A stretch of DNA of 43,804 bases from HGM04593 sp045578665 (GTDB lineage Bacteria > Bacteroidota > Bacteroidia > Bacteroidales > Bacteroidaceae), in NCBI GenBank assembly GCA_045578665.1, contig JAZNKR010000199.1, positions 1 to 43,804 on the forward strand, given 5' to 3'. Position 1 is the stretch's first letter, and each line of letters opens with the position of its first letter. The notes beneath the pieces were generated by a model that searched no databases, was not told the origin of the DNA, and saw only the letters and a program-made list of their open reading frames with translations. Below, in pieces: positions 23,394-29,426 of this stretch. Made by a program: the position numbers and the translations under genes.

Positions 23394-24596
23394 ATGAAAA
23401 TACTTGTATTAAACTGCGGCAGCTCTTCAATCAAATATCAGCTGTTTGACATGGAGACAAAGGCAGTGCTCGCAAAAGGCGGCATTGAGAAAATAGGTCT
23501 CGAAGGTTCGTTCCTCAAACTCACATTGCCCGATGGCGAGAAGGTAACACTCACAAAAGACATTCCCGAACATACTACAGGTGTACGCTTCATCTTCAGC
23601 GTGCTCACCGGCGAGGAGTATGGTGTTGTAAAATCAATCGACGAGATAGATGCAGTTGGTCACCGCATGGTGCATGGCGGTGAGAAGTTCAGCCAGTCTG
23701 TATTGCTCAACGACGAGGTGATGGAGGCATTTGTTGCATGTAACGACCTTGCGCCTCTCCACAACCCTGCCAACATCAAGGGTGTGAACGCTGTAAAGGA
23801 CATCGCACCCAACATGCCCCAGGTAGGAGTTTTTGACACAGCATTCCACCAGACATTGCCCGACTATGCATACATGTATGCAGTTCCCTACGAACTGTAC
23901 GAGAAGTATGGTGTAAGACGCTATGGTTTCCACGGAACATCTCACAGATATATATCAAAACGTGTATGCGAGATTTTGGGTGTAAATCCCGAGGAGCAGA
24001 AAATCATCACTTGCCACATCGGTAACGGAGGTTCGATTGCTGCTGTAAAGAACGGCAAATGTGTTGACACAACGATGGGTCTCACACCTCTTGAGGGACT
24101 CATGATGGGTACACGCAGTGGCGACATCGATCCGGGTGCAATCACATTCATCATGGACAAACTGCAACTCGACAGCAAGGGTCTTTCGGATCTCTTGAAC
24201 AAGAAGTCGGGTGTTCTCGGTGTTTCGGGTGTGTCATCCGATATGCGCGAGGTTGATGCAGCAGAGAAGGAGGGTAACTACCGTGCCAAACTTGCAAACA
24301 CCATGTACTACTACCGCATAAAGAAATACATTGGAGCATACGCAGCTGCAATGGGCGGTGTAGACATCATCGTATTTGCAGGTGGTGTGGGTGAAAACCA
24401 GATCCATTGCCGCGAAGCCGTCCTCGAAGGTCTCGAATTCCTTGGTATAGAGCTTGACAGCGAGAGAAACAAGATTCGTGGCGAAGAGGCTGTACTCTCA
24501 ACAGATGCTTCAAAGGTGAAGGTTGTACTTGTTCCTACAGACGAGGAGCTGATGATTGCGTCAGATACTTACGAAATCATTTCGGCAAGCAAGTAA
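23394..24596 (+). CDS. ackA: Acetate kinase
   Basis: The protein has 400 residues, the usual length. Marks of the ASKHA fold: LVLNCGSSSIKYQLFDM at the start, GHRMVHGGEKF near residue 85, the catalytic stretch RRYGFHGTSHRYISK near residue 178, ITCHIGNGGSIAAVKNG near residue 203, and VFAGGVGENQIHCRE near residue 325. It makes ATP and acetate from acetyl phosphate. It follows pta by 9 bases as one transcript and ends in a strong terminator. Confidence 0.96.
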   Translation: MKILVLNCGSSSIKYQLFDMETKAVLAKGGIEKIGLEGSFLKLTLPDGEKVTLTKDIPEHTTGVRFIFSVLTGEEYGVVKSIDEIDAVGHRMVHGGEKFSQSVLLNDEVMEAFVACNDLAPLHNPANIKGVNAVKDIAPNMPQVGVFDTAFHQTLPDYAYMYAVPYELYEKYGVRRYGFHGTSHRYISKRVCEILGVNPEEQKIITCHIGNGGSIAAVKNGKCVDTTMGLTPLEGLMMGTRSGDIDPGAITFIMDKLQLDSKGLSDLLNKKSGVLGVSGVSSDMREVDAAEKEGNYRAKLANTMYYYRIKKYIGAYAAAMGGVDIIVFAGGVGENQIHCREAVLEGLEFLGIELDSERNKIRGEEAVLSTDASKVKVVLVPTDEELMIASDTYEIISASK

Positions 24597-24610
24597 TCCC
24601 ACTTCTTTAC

Positions 24611-24657
24611 ATATAAAAAATCAGTACCATGTGCGCATGGTACTGATTTTTTTATAT
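24611..24657 (+). terminator. Terminator after ackA
   Basis: A stem of 13 bases (AATCAGTACCATG with CATGGTACTGATT) and loop TGCG sits between runs of A and T, and ends in TTTTTTT about 50 bases after ackA. Confidence 0.85.
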
Positions 24658-24673
24658 GCTTTGTTCTTGTTAT

Positions 24674-25034
24674 TATTGTTGTCCGGTAAATTTTTCTTCT
24701 GCTTATGTTTTTGAACTCCTCCGTCTTCAACCGCTGACGCTGTTGAATCCACCTCCTCTTCAAGAGGAGGAGTGTAAATCGTTAAAATTCTATATCTTCT
24801 GTCGGGCATGCCCGACAGAAGATATAGAAAGAAAATGCTTAAAATAGTGTAAACAAATTTTGGGGCGCGACAAATATTGATGTACGACACTCTCCCTCTT
24901 GAAGAGGGAGTCCCCGCAGGGGGAGGGAGTTCCAATCATTGCACTCAAATTTGCATTAATACAAGAAACAGGGGCTTATAATAGCTTAAATATCGAATTC
25001 TAAAAGGTTTGAATACGTTTACCGGATAGTAATA
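24674..25034. mobile_element. Possible non-coding mobile element with inverted ends
   Basis: This 361-base stretch without a gene is bounded by TATTGTTGTCCGGTAAA (24674-24690) and, inverted, TATTACTATCCGGTAAA (25018-25034): 14 of 17 positions agree and all differences are transitions. Inside are inner arms, CCTCCTCTTCAAGAGGAGG near 24750 and CTCCCTCTTGAAGAGGGAG near 24890, followed or preceded by AGTGT/ACACT in mirrored order, and a 42-base perfect palindrome at 24788-24829. This layout resembles a MITE-like element. No transposase is present and target duplications were not identified, so the call is tentative. Confidence 0.4.
24788..24829. repeat. 42-base perfect palindrome
   Basis: Each arm begins TTCTATATCTTCTGTCGGGC and meets its exact complement at CATG in the centre (GGGCATGCCC). 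There is no unpaired loop base required by the sequence itself. It lies within the non-coding element at 24674-25034. Confidence 0.9.
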
Positions 25035-25039
25035 TCTTG

Positions 25040-25831
25040 TTATGCTTTGCTTGCCTTCAGTCCTTTTATTACAGCCGAAGTGAAACCGTTGTGTTCCATT
25101 TCGTTCAGTCCTTTGATGGTTATTCCGCCGGGGGTGGTTACCTTGTCGATTTCAGCTTCGGGGTTGCTGCCGTTCTGTAGAAGCAGACGCGCTGCCCCCT
25201 CAACGGTGTAGGAGACTATCTTCTGGGCGACTGCAGGGCGGAACCCAAGTTCCACGCCACCTTCGGTCGCTGCGCGTATATAACGCATTGCGTATGCTAT
25301 TCCGCATGATGCCAATGCTGTTCCTGCCGCTATTTGAGATTCTTCGACAAGCATTGCGCATCCCAATTCGTCGAAAAGCGAGACAATTGTCGCCTCCTGC
25401 TCGGGTGTTGCATTGCAGGATGCTACAAATGTCATGCTACACTTTATGGCTATTGCCGTGTTGGGAATCACGCGGAACATGACAGGATATTCACTTTTCT
25501 TCCCAAGATATTCCTTCATCTGTCCGAAGCTCACTCCGGCAGCTACGGAGACTATCATCTGACGCTCATAATCGATGCTCTCTCTTATTTCGCCAAGTAC
25601 CGACTCTACAAACCACGGTTTCACGGCTATGACTATGATGTCGGCACCTTTGATGGCTTCGCAGTTGTCTTGCGTGGTGTTTACTTCGGGTATCTTCTCT
25701 TTTATCTTTTGCAGTGTTGTTGCAGACTTCGCAGTGCATACAATGTCGGAAGCGTTTATCGTGTTGCCATCTGCAAGTCCGACGGCAATTGCTCCGCCCA
25801 TATTCCCACTGCCTAATATTGCTATTTTCAT
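25040..25831 (-). CDS. proC: Pyrroline-5-carboxylate reductase
   Basis: The protein has 263 residues. An NAD(P)-binding Rossmann start is seen in KIAILGSGNMGGAIAVGLAD, followed by IVIAVKPWFVESVLGEI near residue 70 and VSVAAGVSFGQMKEYL near residue 95. The dimer domain shows FRVIPNTAIAIKCSMTF and the signature region EGGVELGFRPAVAQKIVSYT followed by VTTPGGITIKGLNEMEHNGF. It makes proline from pyrroline-5-carboxylate in the cytoplasm. It is probably a single-gene unit, separated by a hairpin from the BspA-like gene upstream; no clear promoter box was found in the 77-base gap. Confidence 0.93.
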   Translation of the reverse strand: MKIAILGSGNMGGAIAVGLADGNTINASDIVCTAKSATTLQKIKEKIPEVNTTQDNCEAIKGADIIVIAVKPWFVESVLGEIRESIDYERQMIVSVAAGVSFGQMKEYLGKKSEYPVMFRVIPNTAIAIKCSMTFVASCNATPEQEATIVSLFDELGCAMLVEESQIAAGTALASCGIAYAMRYIRAATEGGVELGFRPAVAQKIVSYTVEGAARLLLQNGSNPEAEIDKVTTPGGITIKGLNEMEHNGFTSAVIKGLKASKA

Positions 25832-25847
25832 ATCTTTTTATATTATA

Positions 25848-25881
25848 AATCCCGGGAACCTTATTGTCTGTTCCCGGGATT
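25848..25881 (-). terminator. Hairpin terminator of the BspA-like gene
   Basis: A 12-base perfect stem (AATCCCGGGAAC with GTTCCCGGGATT) with a 10-base loop lies between the BspA-like stop codon and proC. There is no strong U-run on the minus strand. Confidence 0.6.
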
Positions 25882-25908
25882 ATATCTGTTCGTTTGGTCA
25901 AGTAGGGA

Positions 25909-27234
25909 CTACTTGATGATGAATTTCATTGTCTTGCTGATGCCGGAACCGTTGACGTTCAACAGATATATTCCTGATGAAAGGTCGGTTGTCGCAATGG
26001 TATTGATTCTGTTGTCGCCGGCGATTGTGCCCTCTTTCTCCTTCTGACCTGTGATGTTCATGATGAAGTACGAAGCGTCGCCCGAAACTGTTGTCGCAAC
26101 CTCGATGTATCCCTCCTTCGAGAGATTGTTGAGTGTAACCTTTGCCTCAGCCTCTGCTGTGTTTGCAATGCCGGTAGAGGTCTTGGTACTGAATGTGATG
26201 GTTTCGCCTGTGTATTCTGTGCTCTTGTATTTTGCGTAAAGCACAGCTACATAGTCGGCATCCTCTTCCAAATCGCTGATTGTAACCTTGCCGGTGGCAT
26301 CGGCTGCGTACTTGACGTTGACTTTGGCATTGTTGCAAAGTATCAGTTTGATACCTTTCTCGGTAGGTGAGTAATTCTCGTCTTCAGAAGCGACAATGTT
26401 CAATGTGAGTTCAGTGCTGTTTACAGAAAGATTCTCCGATTTGATGGAGGGTCTTGCTTTCAACATCTCCGCTTTGCCTATATCCTCATAGTCGAGGCTG
26501 TAGTTTATCTGGAACTCGCAGTTCTGTCCGAGTGAAAGTCCATCCCAAGAGTAAACACCATCGCCGTCGGGGAAAATCTCCACGCCGTGTGTGATGACAC
26601 TCGAGAATTCAAAGTATGGAGCGTCGGGGAGTGAATAGTATTCTGTCTTGTGAAGACGGAATCTTGCCTCGTACATTGTGGAAAGATCCTCTATGTAGTA
26701 ATGGGGGGTAATGTCCTTTACTGTTCCGTTCCATGCTGCCTTTACCTTGTCCACTTCCGTGGTGAAGATTTTTACCGATGTGCCCAATCCTTTGAGGAAC
26801 GATGTGTTGCTGTTGCCTTCGGGGAAGAAGAGGTCGATGTTGCTGCCCGAGAATGCGTCTTCGGCAATCTCCGTTACCTCTGCGGGGATAATCAGCGATG
26901 TCATGCTGTTGTTGGCGAAAGCCTGTGAAGCTATCGAGGTAACAAGTCCGCCAATCTTCACATACGAAATGCCTTCGCAACCATAGAATGCCTTTTCGCC
27001 TATGGAGGTTATGCGATAATACTCATTGTTGTATTTGAACTTGGTGGGGATGCTGATTTCTCCGTTGTATGAGTTGTTCTCGGGGGTCTCGCCGCTGTAT
27101 GTCAACGAGGCTGTCTTGCTCTCCGCGTCGAGGTTGTAGAACAATCCTTTGTATTCTACCTTCTCGGCAAATGCGGGGAACGCAATTATTGCCAAAGCCA
27201 GCAATAGTGTGATTTTGTGTAGATAATGTTTCAT
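25909..27234 (-). CDS. BspA-like leucine-rich repeat protein with T9SS-style tail
   Basis: The protein has 441 residues from the ATG at 27234; a start two codons earlier (27240) is also possible. A signal peptide (LLLALAIIAFPAFA) leads to a BspA/LRR_5 region at residues 60-140 (YRITSIGEKAFYGCEGISYV, LVTSIASQAFANNSMTSLII, VTEIAEDAFSGSN). A beta-sandwich middle part follows. The last 75 residues resemble a T9SS sorting domain (SYFIMNITGQKEKEG, then LSSGIYLLNVNGSGISKTMK). Such proteins are exported and anchored at the surface, often for adhesion. Its promoter box TATATTTGC is at 27307-27315. The ligand is unknown. Confidence 0.82.
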   Translation of the reverse strand: MKHYLHKITLLLALAIIAFPAFAEKVEYKGLFYNLDAESKTASLTYSGETPENNSYNGEISIPTKFKYNNEYYRITSIGEKAFYGCEGISYVKIGGLVTSIASQAFANNSMTSLIIPAEVTEIAEDAFSGSNIDLFFPEGNSNTSFLKGLGTSVKIFTTEVDKVKAAWNGTVKDITPHYYIEDLSTMYEARFRLHKTEYYSLPDAPYFEFSSVITHGVEIFPDGDGVYSWDGLSLGQNCEFQINYSLDYEDIGKAEMLKARPSIKSENLSVNSTELTLNIVASEDENYSPTEKGIKLILCNNAKVNVKYAADATGKVTISDLEEDADYVAVLYAKYKSTEYTGETITFSTKTSTGIANTAEAEAKVTLNNLSKEGYIEVATTVSGDASYFIMNITGQKEKEGTIAGDNRINTIATTDLSSGIYLLNVNGSGISKTMKFIIK

Positions 27235-27306
27235 AAGCATCTGTATTTTTATTTTTTCTATTATTCCAAAAATATCACTCGTTTACGTGTATAGTTAACC
27301 AATTTT

Positions 27307-27315
27307 GCAAATATA
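27307..27315 (-). promoter_or_regulatory. Promoter box of the BspA-like gene
   Basis: On the minus strand the bases read TATATTTGC, an exact TAnnTTTG match about 70 bases before the start codon. No -33 TTTG at correct spacing is clear. Confidence 0.55.
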
Positions 27316-27431
27316 GGCTTTTAAGTTGGATTTATAAAGTAATCGGGCTTAAAAATAGCTGTTTTATGATTAATTATACTTTATAAGTATTTGTATAGTG
27401 CAGATAAGTTCATCAGTTGCTATTTTATTTG

Positions 27432-27440
27432 TACCTTTGC
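27432..27440 (+). promoter_or_regulatory. Upstream -7 box of the NigD-like operon
   Basis: TACCTTTGC matches the consensus and lies 82 bases upstream of a second box at 27514-27522. Two promoters in series may drive the following five genes. Confidence 0.4.
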
Positions 27441-27454
27441 AACAAGTTGCGAAG

Positions 27455-27522
27455 AGAGGATGCTGCCCGGGCAATAAATCAAGCAACTTGCTTTGTTGCC
27501 TCTTGCCTTTCACTATCTTTGC
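27455..27522 (+). repeat. Dispersed promoter-bearing module, copy C
   Basis: It shows AGAGGATGCTG, AATAAA, a spacer, then TCTTGCCTTTCAC and the -7 box TATCTTTGC at 27514-27522. The last 18 bases (GCCTTTCACTATCTTTGC) are identical to the copy at 8901-8918. A -33-like TTTG is at 27492-27495. It drives the NigD-like gene. Confidence 0.55.
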
Positions 27523-27568
27523 TTCTAATGAAAACTATTTATTGAACCAACTTAAACCTGTATTACAG

Positions 27569-28300
27569 ATGAAAAAAAGCATTTTTATATTTTCGTTCTC
27601 TCTTTTGGCGATTTTTGCCACAACACTCTTTACATCTTGCGACGAAGCCAATTCTACCTCAAAAGGACATATCCAGGGAATATTCACAGTCGACAGAAAC
27701 TTCCTCTATCCCGAAAATGTGGATACTTTCTACACACTGAAGAAGGAGGAGGTCGCAAGTTTCGGACTCAACGACGGCGACAGGGCAATCATCACATTGG
27801 GATACAATGTAGACAACACCGTGGGTCCCAAATATGCAAAATGGTACATAAAATCGGTGGAAGAGAAACTGCCCGTATACAATCTCACTCCTATGGCTGA
27901 TGTAGACAAAGATGTCTTCTCGTCGGCAATTGCAGGTGTGGGACCGATGCCTCTCTATGGCTCACATTGGTTGTGGAAGGGATTTCAGAATATCTATGTG
28001 GGATATTACAGCAACGGCAGCTTCGGCAACTTCAGGATGTCTCCTGTCGGTCTCTCGGGCGACACAATCTGTTTCAGCCTCAATTCGCAGATTCCCGCAG
28101 GCGATGAACCTATGAAACAGCTTCTTACATTCGACATAAAATCGGTGGCATCTATGCTCTCCGCGGAGGATGCCGAGAAACTCTCCAAACTCGACTCTGT
28201 ATGTACCAAAATCACTACGAAAGTGGAGATTTACGGCAGTGAAGGAAGCACTGTAAAAGAGATGAGCATCAGCGGAGGAAAATACAAACGTACATTCTGA
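27569..28300 (+). CDS. NigD-like lipoprotein
   Basis: The protein has 243 residues from the ATG at 27569, with a lipoprotein signal (FATTLFTSC, cysteine 25). An earlier ATG at 27398 is rejected because it lies upstream of both promoter boxes. After the signal comes a small beta-barrel-like part (GIFTVDRNFLYPENVDTFY, LNDGDRAIITLGYN) and a C-terminal beta-sandwich. The pattern, with GDR in the middle of the first domain, fits the NigD-like family, common in Bacteroidales and first named near bacteriocin genes; the function is unknown. It begins a plus-strand operon through the DedA gene. Confidence 0.65.
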   Translation: MKKSIFIFSFSLLAIFATTLFTSCDEANSTSKGHIQGIFTVDRNFLYPENVDTFYTLKKEEVASFGLNDGDRAIITLGYNVDNTVGPKYAKWYIKSVEEKLPVYNLTPMADVDKDVFSSAIAGVGPMPLYGSHWLWKGFQNIYVGYYSNGSFGNFRMSPVGLSGDTICFSLNSQIPAGDEPMKQLLTFDIKSVASMLSAEDAEKLSKLDSVCTKITTKVEIYGSEGSTVKEMSISGGKYKRTF

Positions 28301-28308
28301 TAGAGGAG

Positions 28309-28893
28309 ATGGAGTCGATTGACTACTGCAAGAGAGTTTATAGGACTACGTTGCAGATGTTGCTGTACCCGGCAGAGGAGTGGAACAATATAAAGCAGAC
28401 CTCCTCAAGCGGAAGAATGTTGTCGGAGTTCCTCTATCCCATGATAATGTTCTGCGGTTCGGCGCTAATACTTGGTCGCATCATAAGCAACGGCATCAGC
28501 CTGACAGCCATATACAGTTCGTTGGTGGATGCCGCAATGTGCACATTCTCCATGTTGGCTGCCTACTACCTTGCAACTCCTATCGTAGGCTTCATTACAG
28601 CGAAACTTTCCGATAGCAACGCAGGGCATGATACGGTATCTCTGTTTACGGGCTACTCGATGACAGTTGTTCTTGTGCTTGTAATATGCACCGGCATATT
28701 CCCGCAGTTCAGCCTTTTGGCATTGATATTACAGTTCTACACGTTGAGGGTGGTATGGGAAGGTGCCTCCGTCCTGCTGGATGTGAGAGCAAGGCATAGA
28801 TTCACATATACTGTAATCGTCTCATTCGTCATTGTTGCACTGCCTGTGATAACAAACAAGGTCATAGGACTCTTGACTTCGATATTGAATTAA
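28309..28893 (+). CDS. Yip1-like membrane protein
   Basis: The protein has 194 residues. A short N-terminal part with LYPAEEWNNIK, the usual entry of Yip1-domain proteins, is followed by about five membrane helices (YPMIMFCGSALILGRII, AAMCTFSMLAAYYLATPIVG, YSMTVVLVLVICTGIFP, LLALILQFYTLRVVWEG, TVIVSFVIVALPVI). Yip1-family members in bacteria have no settled function. It starts 8 bases after the NigD-like gene and lies 42 bases before smpB. Confidence 0.75.
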   Translation: MESIDYCKRVYRTTLQMLLYPAEEWNNIKQTSSSGRMLSEFLYPMIMFCGSALILGRIISNGISLTAIYSSLVDAAMCTFSMLAAYYLATPIVGFITAKLSDSNAGHDTVSLFTGYSMTVVLVLVICTGIFPQFSLLALILQFYTLRVVWEGASVLLDVRARHRFTYTVIVSFVIVALPVITNKVIGLLTSILN

Positions 28894-28935
28894 AGTAACC
28901 GGCAGACGATTCATAACCGGAAAACAATCAAAAAG

Positions 28936-29397
28936 ATGGATAAAAGAAAAAACAGCATAAACATCAAGAACAAACGAGCTACGTTCGATTATATAATAAC
29001 CGACACTTATACTGCCGGAATAGTTCTCACCGGCACCGAGATAAAATCCATCAGACTCGGCAAGGCGAGCCTGGTTGACACATATTGCATGTTCATTGGC
29101 ACCGAACTGTGGGTGAAGAATATGTATGTGGCAGAATATTTCTATGGCTCATACAACAATCACACGGCACGTCGCGACAGAAAACTTTTGCTCGAACGCA
29201 AGGAGTTGAGAAAACTGCAGCAGGCTGCCAAGAACCCGGGATTCACAATAGTTCCCACGCGTCTGTTCATAAACGAAAAAGGTCTTGCAAAACTTGTCAT
29301 CGGACTTGCCAGAGGTAAGCACGAATATGACAAACGCGAGAGTATAAAGGAGAGGGACGACAAGCGCGAGATGGCAAGGATAAGAAGAGACTATTAA
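28936..29397 (+). CDS. smpB: SsrA-binding protein SmpB
   Basis: The protein has 153 residues. It shows the SmpB barrel (NIKNKRATFDYIITDTYTAG, GTEIKSIRLGKASL, YVAEYFYGSYNNH, TIVPTRLFINEKGLAKLVIG) and the basic C-terminal tail (GKHEYDKRESIKERDDKREM). It binds tmRNA and brings it to stalled ribosomes. The tmRNA gene itself was not found in this window. Confidence 0.96.
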   Translation: MDKRKNSINIKNKRATFDYIITDTYTAGIVLTGTEIKSIRLGKASLVDTYCMFIGTELWVKNMYVAEYFYGSYNNHTARRDRKLLLERKELRKLQQAAKNPGFTIVPTRLFINEKGLAKLVIGLARGKHEYDKRESIKERDDKREMARIRRDY

Positions 29398-29426
29398 CCG
29401 AATCATAGACACAACCGACACGGACA

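Noticed and set aside
24621..24935. 104-codon minus-strand frame inside the hairpin element
   Set aside because: It runs through the terminator hairpin, the palindrome and both inner arms, so the open frame is a by-product of repeat DNA.
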